From NCBI RefSeq assembly GCF_001949145.1, contig NW_019091418.1:4282-68281 (forward strand): a stretch of 64,000 nucleotides of DNA, in the 5' to 3' direction. Source of the stretch: Acanthaster planci (lineage: Eukaryota; Echinodermata; Asteroidea; Valvatida; Acanthasteridae). The position numbers and the translations under genes are program-made. Below, one piece after another: positions 24,401 to 36,400 of this stretch (position 1 is its first letter; the number at the start of each line of letters is the position of its first letter). Below the pieces are notes generated by a model. The model saw nothing but the letters and a program-made list of their open reading frames with translations, made no database searches and was not told the origin of the DNA.

Positions 24401-27400
24401 AAAGCTCGTGCCTGAAATGGCAAACCGATGTGTACAGCGGATTTCAGGAACATACTTACCTCCTTAGGGAATGATCAGACAAATCCATACAATTACGAGC
24501 AAAACGCTCAGTATGATCGTACACATTCACCCTGGAAACATTCTCGTGGTCAGCGGCATTACAATGAGTGGCGTTGAATGCAAGTGATTACACGGTGAGT
24601 TGGTTTGACCTCACACAAAAGCAAGACATTATTGAAGGAAACGGGATGTACGCCACGGATATTGGTGTGAAATCGGGATTACCAAAAGACGTGCAGTTCA
24701 AGGCAGCAATACAGCTCTTCAGAAACCACGTTCCGCCAAGTGGAGCTAATTGAGTAAACGTATACTATTGCGCTTCAGTGAGCATTCTCTAGTGTTGCAG
24801 GACGGGGGAGGGGCTCTTCAAGACTAAACATAATCATTTTCAATTCTCAGAATGTTGTCAATGGAAAAGGGGTTGGTGGGAATGGAACAAGGCGTAATTG
24901 TTAAAAAAGCTTAGGCCTAATGCACTTACAAGAATATGGACACACATGCATGTTTGACAATAGGCCCAAAGAATTGCATGCTCAGAAATTTCGAAGCATG
25001 AAAAAAAATCAAGGTATTTTTTATGTGGATTTCAACCTCGCCCTTTCCCCCAAAATGCAGAATTCAGTCTCGACGTCTGGTTGGAGTCAGTCTGGTTGGA
25101 TTCAGTCAAGATGTAGTATTTGCTTCCAAGTTCAGAATATGCTAAGTAGATTCATAAGTAGATTCATTCATTCAATGAAAATGAACATGGGTTCTTGACT
25201 GAGGTCTAAATTAGGTGATCCGTTTGGCATTGGAATGGTTTTGACCTCAGCACAGAATTCTAAAACTTAGTACACAATACACGAACATTGGAGTCATGAG
25301 AATTGATAAGCCTAATCATTAAAGAGATGCCTCCAGCATGGCTTAATGTTGAGCTGAAGATGGGTTCGATAAAAATATGGTCGCAGAGGAAGATACACGT
25401 GCGATACGTAATGTTATTGACCGACCTTAGTCAGGCTCCGCTTTCTGTCGACATGAGTGTGACCGGCACCTCACAAAAAATCGACCAGAGCCGCAAATTG
25501 CATTCAATTAGCGAACCAGGTGCGGCCCCACGCATGCGCTGTGCCGCGCGTGACGTCACGTCCTCGTCCTAGTTTAATTAATATCTCCAGCCCGGCACCG
25601 TTTCGGCCCCCAAATCAACCCAGCTTCGTCTCAATTAATCATCGACTATATTCCATTGGAGGGTTCCTGAAGCGGGCCCTCTCAGCGAGTGTAATAATAA
25701 TTTAGAGTCCATGTTATCTTTAATACATGCGGCGATCGCCTTCCCGATTAAAATTAAAAGGCATACCTGGCTCTTAACGCCGGTGAGGCTTTTTTGTCGA
25801 TACACAAGGTCGTATCAATCGGCACGTAAAACAAGCGTTACAGAGTCTGTGTGCGATTGGTATCGCGGTTGAAATTTGCATATAGACTACTCGCTACAAC
25901 GAGCTATACTACACAGTTCTTACTCGTGAACGCACACAGATGTACATGTATTGTGTTCCCACGGTGGACCCTGGGAGCGCATGGAGTGCGAGCCGTGAAA
26001 AATTCGCGTGGACAGGGGTGTCATTAAAATACGGGGGCTTCTACGATTTCATATGCTTGCCTCGCGGGACTATTAGAGGACAGATTAGCGACCGTCACCG
26101 ATGGGTCTTGACACGACGGATGGCCGATCTTGTTTGATTAGAATTTGATACATGTTCGCGTGCTAACCTCGGCAGAAAAAAAGCGAGTAGGGCACGGTTC
26201 AGCAAGATGGGGAAAAATCCTGCGAGATATGTTTGCAGAGTGAAAGACTTACATTTCACGCAAAAGGACCCTGAAATGCGGTAACTATGGTTTTGGCAGA
26301 TGTCATTTATAACGCCAACGGGATGCCACCTTTGAGGCTTTCAAATTTTAAGAGCTCGATCGTTGCTCGCAAAAATGCGAAGCTAAGCCCGCTGCCGCGC
26401 TCTGCAGTCAGCCATTTGGGTTATTATGACTGGATGATGTGACAGAGCCGTATATCCCTGGTCGTGCTTTGTTCTTAATGAGAATTCGACGAAGTAACGG
26501 CTTGGAAATATCTCTAATATCGGGAGGGACAGCTTTCGTCTTGCGAATTGAACTGATGGGCATGTTTCATCTCTAGCAACTCCCATACCGGTGGCTGCAA
26601 GCTTCCAAGCCAGGGGCCAATTTCATTTAATTTGCTTAAGCATGAAAAAAACCTTGCTTGACAAATCAGGTATACCAGCCAAAACTCCATGTGATGTATA
26701 TTGTTTGGGAATGGCACTCCTCTGTCATTTAGTTAGCGCGGCAATCACATAGATTTTGAGCTGGTAACCTTTGTTTTTTTTAAGCATAAGGTTATTTTGC
26801 GCTGAAGCGAATTTTGTGCTTAAGCGGGTCTATGAAATTGGCACCAGGTAGGGGAGCTTTCGCCATAAATTGTGAAGGCATGGCTATAATGCACTAGCTC
26901 GTGGAACTCAGGGACAGAACCTGCCTCATCATTGACCAAGAAACGGTACTTGGTACACTTGGTAGAAATTACTCCTAGATTCTCTAGCAGGGAGATTTTA
27001 ACAATTAAGGAGGCCTTCTGGAGAGTGGACACTAATTTGATTTTAGGGGTTATTGCAATGTAGTTTCTGATGATTTTTACTGAAAACTGCTGATGAAGGC
27101 GTTACTACATTAATTACTATGACGAGAATTCAGACTTGCGTCAATTGAATATCGGGTGTTGTTGGTAATGTAATCTACTTAACATTATCCTCGCTTTGTT
27201 TACACCCCGCCAATAAAAAAAAATCACCTGCAATTTTCAACTTGCATTTTTGAAGCTAACAATATAGTCTGGGAAAGTTGATTCTCTTGATGATAAAAAG
27301 GAAGACTTAACGTGTTGATAATGTCTAATGCAGCAGTTCTCTGTGTAGAGTTGCTTACTAACATCTTCGATAACCTGCGTTTAGGGTGGATTCGTCATAC

Positions 27401-30400
27401 TTGTCCGATACATCCCGCTTGTTTCTTTGCCAAGCCTTCGGGAATTTTTTGGCTGACGTTTCGGGGCACTTTTTGATGGTGAACTTGTATCAAACTTTCA
27501 CAAACTGTTCTTTTGAAAGTTGGAATTTTTGAAATAGGTTGCTGTACTGTAGTGAAAACCACTTGACTTGAACAAAGAAATAAAAAGCGCATTACTAGGC
27601 AGTAGCATGAGCTATTAATAACATAAACCACAAAACCCTAAGTCAGATTGGGTTAATACTTTATTTACGCATAATGCATATTGGCATTTCTTCCGGCTTA
27701 CCAAATTCTTGAAAATCAGCCATAGCATGATTGAGATCCGAAGGGGTGGGGTCAGCCACGGGCTATGAGGTAGAACCCCCGATGCAATTACTAATGTTCG
27801 ACTGGCTATGTAATCGGCTTTCTTGCAGAAGACCCTTTATTTGAGTTTTGAAAGAGAAAGAGAAAACATTTCCCACGGAACACCTTTTTATTGTTTTCAT
27901 CCATTCCAACAATTAAGTCAAGTATGGAGAAATAAACGGACCAGTGACACCTTTGAGAGACCCAGGGAAAAAGAGTGCCCATTGCTGCTGCGGCCTACTG
28001 AAAGTACGACGCAGCGATCCGTGCTCGAACCCCTGCCGATTTTGCCTGCTTGGCTGGCATCGGAAATCGAACACCAGACCGTGAAGGCGCAGGGGGCGTT
28101 CCACAGCGCAGGCCGCGGATCAATGGCATACACCCCTCGACATCTACTGCCCCAATCTTGCGCCGTATACTTTTCCTTTTCGAGCTGTGGTGTGGAGGCC
28201 CGAGGGCAGGGACGCTGTGACCCCAAGGCGCCCTATGACATCCCCCAATCGATATAGCCAGCTGTTCACGGGCTGTTCTCGGTCAAGTAAAGTTGGCTTT
28301 TTTGCTGATGAAGAGGGGGTTGGTTGGTTCAGCAAAGCCACAATCGCCTTTTAAAGAAACAGGCTATATTGGGGTCTTTGATAAGGCAACCCTGTGCAAG
28401 GTAGACAAAGTGAGAGGGCGTGACACATAGAGCAACAGGTGCTAAACATAGCCTACGTAGAAATAATACCGGAGGCCACTGATACACGAGCAGGGCCCCT
28501 GTAAAGGAGGGGACTCCTTCAAGGAAATTAGTACCAGGATCGATCTCAGTAATACTGCTAAGTATGTTCCAGCACCAACAGAGCACTTTGGTAATTGAAT
28601 TTTTGAATCACTGAGGCTAGACACTGCTTAGGGTACATGAGATGTCCCAGACAGCTTAGAGGATGAACCGCGTTTATAATTAAAACAGGTTGATGCCATT
28701 AACCGTACACCAAATTCAGTCTTGTGTATTGTACCAGGCTTCACATTAATGGCTTTTATGAGCTGACCGAGGTAATGGATTCACTGCATGGCTGTTCACA
28801 AAACTATGAAAGATTCTCGCGGTTGTGGGATATATGACTCATCTTCATGCGAGAGAAACAAAACATGTATGCGTGGTTAAAAATACCCGTATACGGGTCT
28901 GATAGTATATTCAAGAGTGCGTTGTAACCAAATATCGATAAAGGTGATGCTATCGATATTACTGAATCGCGAAAACACCCAGCCTTCCCCAGAAGGTTTG
29001 GCAGAGAGGAAGTCATTCCAAATGATATCATCTTCGTGTATCGATGATATCTCTGCAATAAGTGTATATGCCCCGAGGCTCGTCTGGAATCGTATATCGC
29101 GTACACCTAGACGCAACGGGACATCGCCGGTTTGTGATGAATTCGGTGGATACCTCGGTTGTAATAAGGTGTAATTTGCTTTTGTTCTCTCTGTTTCTCC
29201 GCGTATTTTTACCGCAAAGTCCCCTTAAACCGCACGTTCTCGTGCCAATATTCACGGTCATGCATAACTGAACGAGTGGAGGGCACTGCGCTTATTTTGT
29301 TCTTGATACCAACACTCTAACGTCCGAGCAACGTTTAAACAAAGATATGAAGGGGAACACAGTGATGAGTCTGGTGTCCGTGTGTACCTGGTCTCAGTCT
29401 GAAAGAACGCAAGCCCATGGTAATCCTCAAATGTTTGAGGAGGTAAGAACGACAGGTCCATGAGAAAAAAAAAAAACAGCAAAAACGGGACTTTGAAAAA
29501 GACATACGCTTGTCAAAATACCTGTGTTGTGGTATACCTTTCACTCATTCTGCAGTGTTGGAAAGCACATATTGGTCCTGTCCATGGATTCTAACCATGG
29601 GAAAGCTCACCTGGTATTTTTCTCTGAGGTCTGTTGTTTAAACTAGGCGGACAGGCAAACTCGCGGGCATATCGGAGAGATTTTAGCACAGATGCCCTGA
29701 CATACCTGAGTGTTTGCCCACGTGCAGAGTGCACTTTAAACATGTCCAAGATTTTTGTTTTGTTTTTGTTTCGGTTTTTTTTTTTCAAATAGCGTTGCAC
29801 TGGACGTAAAGAGTTTCCCCCGTCCTTGTGTTTGCCTCCTCTGCTACCTCACCCCGTGCCTCCTGCCGACACAGTAATGCATGTGGCAAACAAAACTAGT
29901 CAGGTTGTCTTGAGCACGCCATTCTGAATTAACAATCGGCACAGATGTACTATCGGTTAGTCTTTTTGGTGGTCGTTCAGAACAGAATTATGTTGGGGGG
30001 TCGTTTTAAGCAGTTTTTAAGCAATAATTTGCAGCGTGAGACACGCTGAAAAGATTCTGTCAGTATCCACTTATAGGCCTAGTTAGCTTCTCGATATAAT
30101 TTTCTTCCTTGGTAACCGCAGTGTTTTTTCCGGCTGGCATGATATCATTTTGGTAACTTTTCATTTATAAAATGAAGGCAACGTACGTATAGTTTACCTG
30201 TGTTATCGCCATAGGCCGACTGTATGTCATGAACATCAGTGAGCGTTTACGATGGGGGTAAATGACCTGTCACGCACCATTCATTAACCGATGGTAAACT
30301 GACATGCTATTAAAAGACGCATCCATTTACGCTGGCAGTGGTGACCAGGAACTGCACTTTCATTTTTGGCTTTGAGACAACACTTGAAGTTTCAAACTGT

Positions 30401-33400
30401 TAGTTTCTCCCTGAAGGGTTTCTCTAAAGAGTTCAAGACCAAAAGCGGGAAGCCATAGTGTCTCATTCATGGTGGAAGCACTTTGCCACACAATTGCAAG
30501 CTAACCGTACCAGACGGGCGGAGCAGTAGGCTACCTGGCCTTTTGAGCCGTGTGAAGTATGGGCTCAACAGCCATTTTGCGCATGACTGCAGTGCGCAGA
30601 ACAATGCCAACTGACGGGGATGCCGAGGCGGAAGACCCAGAGACCGAATTTCAATGAAATCTAGTCGTCATGTGACAACAGGATGGCACTTTTGTTACTG
30701 CGTGGGTCACCACGGCAGCCTGTATGTCACAAAGTATGAAAGAATTGAATTTGAAGGCCTAAACCTTTAAGATGAATTAATGGAAACAACGCCCCGCTTC
30801 AGCTGCTCTTTTTTTTCAAATCTCTTTAAAACGTACACCCCCTCCCTCCAAAAGAAACCTACCCTTCATTAATTAATAGGACTTTAGACCGCGTAATCTG
30901 CATAACTGTTGAGAGTGGGATATGTGATGACCAGAAGTAATACAGAACCATCATGAAAGGGAGACGTGTATTCGTGTACTTGGGGGGGGGTCCGTTCTTA
31001 GACTCACCGCTAAAGCGTGTCCTAGGTCCACTCATCAACAGACGGGCGTGATTCGATGTGTAATTGTGCGTGCGGGTTGAATACGGGTGTACCACCCAAC
31101 ATCCGGGGCAGCGTGTTTTTCCCGGCGAGTGTTCAAACACAGGACACGGTCTCGCCGACGAGAATGATGAATGGCACCCTTTTAGAGAGTTTTGACAGAG
31201 TTTCCTGGGAAATTGTCCCGAGGTAAAACAATTAAGACAAGGTCTTGCAGTCGTGACAGTCGGAACGACCGAGCGATTCCTCGCCCCCCAAGTGTTGTAT
31301 TTTTGTTTTTCAACTTTAGACCTTGGAAGGCAGACGGCGCGGAAAATATCGACGAACTTAGTCGCGCTGCAGGAGCACTGATACTCAAAAATATCAGAAA
31401 AGGTAACACAGCTGTGGTATGTCAAGCTTGCTAAGCAAATTACGTGTAATACGAGCCTGATGAAAAAAAGTTGTGAAGTATTTGCCCAAAGCATAAAGTA
31501 ACTGGTATTACAAGTCCCTAGAATTTGTTGGGATGGCTATTTTCGACTGCATGGTTTAAGTCACATTTTCACACAAAGATTTTAAGGACATATTGTTCCC
31601 TTTTCATTGGCAAAGACACCGACATCGCTGCATTTGTTGGCTCAAGTGTGGTTTGTTATTGTGCATCACACGGAATGTACCGATTAGTCTTCTCCTGAGG
31701 TTCAGTTTGGTGTCTCAATTTCTTGCATGGGCTCGACAGAATACGTAATGAGGGTTTCCACGAAAAATTTAGGACGTACTACGTTGGAAATGCAGTCGTA
31801 CCTCCATGCCCGTTACCCGCGAGGAGCGTATAAGCAAACACCGGCCGGTTTATTTGCTCATTTGACGGCAGGTTGCGGTATCGCCATGCCTGCTCGTTGA
31901 CACAACGCTGTGGCTTCGGTTTTCAGTTATTTTCCCACTCCCTAAAACAACACTTGAATCGATCGTCTCTCTGCACCATATTGTAATTGAATCTATATTG
32001 GACAGAGGGTACAGAGAGAGGCAAAGTGAAGAGTAAACTTGAAACAGATTTTTGTTTCATCGTCCTAGATTTTCCAGCGCAGGGTTTGTTTGTTATACTA
32101 ATTCAAAAAGGAAACTTTGATTTAGCTGTCGAGCTTGTAGTAAAGAAACTAGTGGTTTGTTGGCTGCTTACAGACCAATCGTTGCCAAGGGTATAAAATG
32201 GATTCCTTGAGTAGAATATCTGGCGTCCGATTGGCTCTCGTTGTTCCTACGTCACGTGCATTGGAACTGAGATTGAAAAACGGCCGGGATTATTTTACAT
32301 TTCCTTTATAAACATCATGAGCCCTTCTTGCCAAAATAATAAATCAAATACAACACAGAGAAAACCCAACACAGCTTGCCGTTGCTTATAGCTCAGTAAG
32401 AGGTTTCAACCCCTGTAGACTTGCTGTAGCCAGTTGTTCCCTCAGTTTGTTTGAATAACTCAAAAATGTGCAAGAGACGTGCGTGTTAACAGTAAACACT
32501 ATGCAGTCGCAGGCTAGGCTCAGAGTCATGATAATTACTATGTCAAATTGTCGTTAGTGCCCTAATTATTATATACCATCATTTGGCATAAGCAGTACGT
32601 GGGTTTAGGAGCAAAATATACACCCATTTTGTCATCTTTCAACCATTTCCATCCTTTTGACAGCAGTTTGGCCTGGTAGGCAGCTGCATGCGCTTGCTCA
32701 GACACGAATTCAAATGACCAATGACGTACCGTACATAACGGAATTTCCGGGAAATTGAAATGGATTTAGTGTTGTCTCTGACGCGCAATACACGTATTGC
32801 TCAATAAAAAAACACTAAACAAAAAACACAAAAACACAATTTTTTCACGTGTGTATGTTCTAAAAAGGAATTTGAATGCTGATTGATGCATCAAGTAAAT
32901 TCTGATTCTTTATTAAGCTAATTCAAATAAATTGACTCCCAGTTTGATGTACTGGGCCGGAGAGATCAAGGTAGGTCCCTCTGTAATGACCTGGCGTAAT
33001 TGGCATCATTTTTACCAGTCTTTTATTGAAATGCCGCGTAAACTGAGGCGAGGGTTCTCCACTGCCGACTTGACGTTTACGGAGCGTGTTTCGATATCAA
33101 TGCCAGGGCTTGCACTGATGTAAGTAAACACGGGTCCTGTGTTCAGAGAAAGGAAGTTGTTCAAAATGACGAGTAAAATCCAAGTTAATTAAATTCGAAT
33201 GCATCCTCCGTGCTGGCACCGGTGTTCAAGTAGACTGAGAACTCCGTGCTAATTTCATGTCGGTATCAGTTAGGTTACAAGGGTTTGGCTTATTAAATTT
33301 TGCCGGCCCGTTGCAACATCAGTCACTCTTGGGTTAATGATTAGTTTTGGAAGATTATATTTTGTGAGTATATGTTTCCTTGCGTTGAATTATTAAGTGG

Positions 33401-36400
33401 ATAGAATGTGTTTAATTGTATGTTAGTAGCAATTTGGTCAGTTCTTGCAAAGTTAAAGTTCTAAATCAAACAACAATAATATTTCGATTTTTTTGACTGT
33501 GAACACTGTAATCTTGTTTACCTTGTTTAACGAAATATTTCTACACACCCTCGTCTTTGGCCGTGTTACAACTGAACTGTTGTCTGTCAGTTATATTATT
33601 CATACAACATTTGGTGTCATTATATCTGCCTGGTCGATTTAAAAGACTGGCAAAAACCATATGTGTTTTTATACGCTGCTCTACCTGAAATTAGTTGAAT
33701 GAAATATACTGCAAATTCGACTTGGCAATTACTATATCCGAGCGTTGCACATACCGGAGTTGTAGAGTCATAAGCCATAAACTTCCCCCTGGAAAATTAG
33801 AATTTTGCTGGCAGCCCGACGAATGAAAGGAACCGGCGGAATTTCATTTCGGTGTTCGACTGTGTCGCACGCAAAACAGCGCCTACAGGTATATAAACAA
33901 GCTCTAATGAAAATAATTGCGTGGGAATTAAGCCGTTTCTTGAGCGGCTCTGGTGAAGCACCAGGGACGGGAGAGGTTCGGGGAACCCCTACCCGCGCTA
34001 ATTGCGGATCATTCTTTGGCTCCTGTTTGTACATTAACCGGTCTCCAGGGCGAGGCACTCGAGGATGAGGGTGCTACCGCGCTCTCCCGGCTCAAGTACG
34101 CACCGCGAAAGCGAGGTCCGTGTTCGGTTCGGTCATTTATAGTCCTCGCGTTGACAGTCTCGAGGCGGGCGATATTTGGCCGTCGTCACCAGTACTAGCC
34201 AAGGGACGACAGCATAGCAAGACATCAGGAGTGTTCTGTCGATTAAAAATCGATAATATTTGTGTTGAACTGATCAATACGGTATCCTTCTTCCGTACTG
34301 ATCCCCTATCTGCCTTGAGCAGAACCACCCCTTGTCAGTTGAAAGAGCAATGTTAGTGGGGATCGATAATTTTGTTGGTAGCGATGCGACCGTAACGCGT
34401 GCATTTCATAGTTGTTCGTGAGACAGCGAAATTCAGTTCCGACCAAAGGAACCCCTTTGTTAATAAAATTGCGCCCTCTCTTGGTCCAGCTCAAACTGCC
34501 TGAGTCGTTTTAGATGCAGACTGCATATCGAATCTCCCGTAGCAGTCATTTCATCGTGTATGACATATTCGATTGTATTTTGGTGAAAAGAAAATACGGC
34601 TGTATTGAATGGCTATCTTAAAACCTCCTTTCCAAATAATTGGCTAGTATCTTTAGCTTGCCTTATGCCTTTGAAAGACGACATAAATTGTCCAACGTCA
34701 TCCCATTGACTTGATACTGAATCTGACATCTGAAACGATCCCTGTAGTATTAATTTGGTGACATTTCAGACAGGGCACCCAGTTGTGCACATATTTCTTC
34801 AGGAGGTCTCAGAAAGTAAATGAACTGCGGCTAGTACATAAGTTGTGTATATTTAATTGTTGGGGGCACCTCGGGTACAGACTTCCGCTGAGAGGCCCTT
34901 CCGCTTCCGCAGGGTGGGGGGCACGTGCCCCGTGCCTGTATAAAGTCACATCACGAAAGAGCTGCTGTATCTTTAAACTGTTTATTGAACTTTTTTTGTG
35001 TGCTATAAGCACATATATTCCCATTACTCAACAACGTCGTGATAAAAGCTTACGAGAGCAACCATGTACATAGGCTAGCCACTTGAACATTAGCATTCTC
35101 GACGCTACCTCTTAGACTCTCCTACAGACGCTCGAGAGAGACTCTCACCCTTACCCGGGAATTTCAACTAGAGGCGTAACAAGGATACGGGTTCAAGGGG
35201 AACTGCGCCTATATTTTGGACCCTGGAGTAGCGCCTCTACTGGCTGCGCAGTCTCCAACACTTCAGCGTGCTTTTGTTTCAACATGACGATGACTGGATA
35301 ATTTCAGAAGTGAAAAAAGAGAATTCAGTTAACGTTTGAGCCGTGTATGGCACAAGTATTCCGGTAAAACAAAACTGCTCCTGTTTCGACTCTGGAACGT
35401 GTGCAATCCTCCAAAAAATAATGGAACCCTGTCAACACTTTGTTTTTTGTTTCAAGACAATTCCTGCTGCTGGCCGTAATACGTTTATCCTCGAAGGTAA
35501 TTGAGCTCTTGAAAGCCCGTGTGTTGAAGTCACACATTGTTTTGCTTAGCTGCATAGCTGAAGCCAACTGATCGTATCATTTGTGATAATGCCATTTTAG
35601 CTCCACTCAACAAAATTACAGGCTTCAATTTTGATACGCTGATCGGTTCTACGATCATAGTCATGCATTTAGGGAACCAGACTGAAGCTGACAGCTGCAT
35701 AGGAGCCAGACCAACATCAATCCTCACTGTGATATTAAATTGTTGAATTGGGAACCAGCCAGAAGTAGATAGCCAACGGATTAGATAAAGGAACCACTTT
35801 CGACCGAATGTGATGTTTATTTTCATTTTGCAGTAATCATCCAAGCTTACACTGTAGAGTTGCACGACAATCACGTGATGCGCGGAAACACCGCTGTGTT
35901 CAAATGCGCTATTCCTGCTTACGTCAAGGATTACGTTGAAGTGACGTCATGGTCTCGCTCGACAAATCCCCTGACTTCTGGTAAGTAGACACAATTTCTA
36001 CCAAGATAAGCCTCAACACCTGTCTATCAACACAAGTTTTGTTCTATTAGGCTTGGATACCTTTGTCCGAAGCATGGTCTTCCCCTAAAATGTAAGAAAT
36101 GCTATGTACATTAAACTACATTTGTGTAACACTATTTTTGTAGAAGGGAGATTCAGCATTCTACCTACTGGCGAACTCCACATCCGGGACGTTCGTGACG
36201 AGGATGGAACGGGTTACCAATATCGTTGCTCTACGAAGAACCGACTGACCGGGGAAGTCAAAGTCAGCCGAGCAGCGCTGCTTAATGTGGCGAGTGAGTT
36301 CAAGGTTTTAAAACGGAACCAGTGGAAATCTGTCTTGCATTCTCATTTTTTGGACTATTATTGTATCCCAAAGTACATATTCGTGGCTTTAAAGACTGTA

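Larger units (their letters stand above)
22052..35833 (+). other. Dscam intron 2 (13.8 kb)
   Basis: The largest intron, phase 1, between the Ig1 exon and the first Ig2 exon. It holds a MITE-like element (26610-26848), a CpG-dense segment with NRF1-like and CRE words (25520-25565), three palindromes within 170 bp (28885-29051), a 15-mer tandem pair (25076-25105), another CpG-rich stretch (33950-34150) and copy A of a dispersed repeat (34321-34484). A 211-codon minus-strand frame at 30859-31494 has no recognisable domain. No additional Ig-like exon is visible. Confidence 0.8.

Noticed and set aside
27818-28257. Strong acceptor-like CTTTCTTGCAG before an open frame in intron 2
   Set aside because: In the phase 1 frame needed to follow exon 2 a stop appears after eight codons, and the open frame has no Ig-like pattern.
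35171-35238. Inverted TAGAGGCG/CGCCTCTA pair and a near CTCF word in intron 2
   Set aside because: The word lacks one G of the CTCF core and the 8-bp arms are about 50 bases apart; too weak to report.
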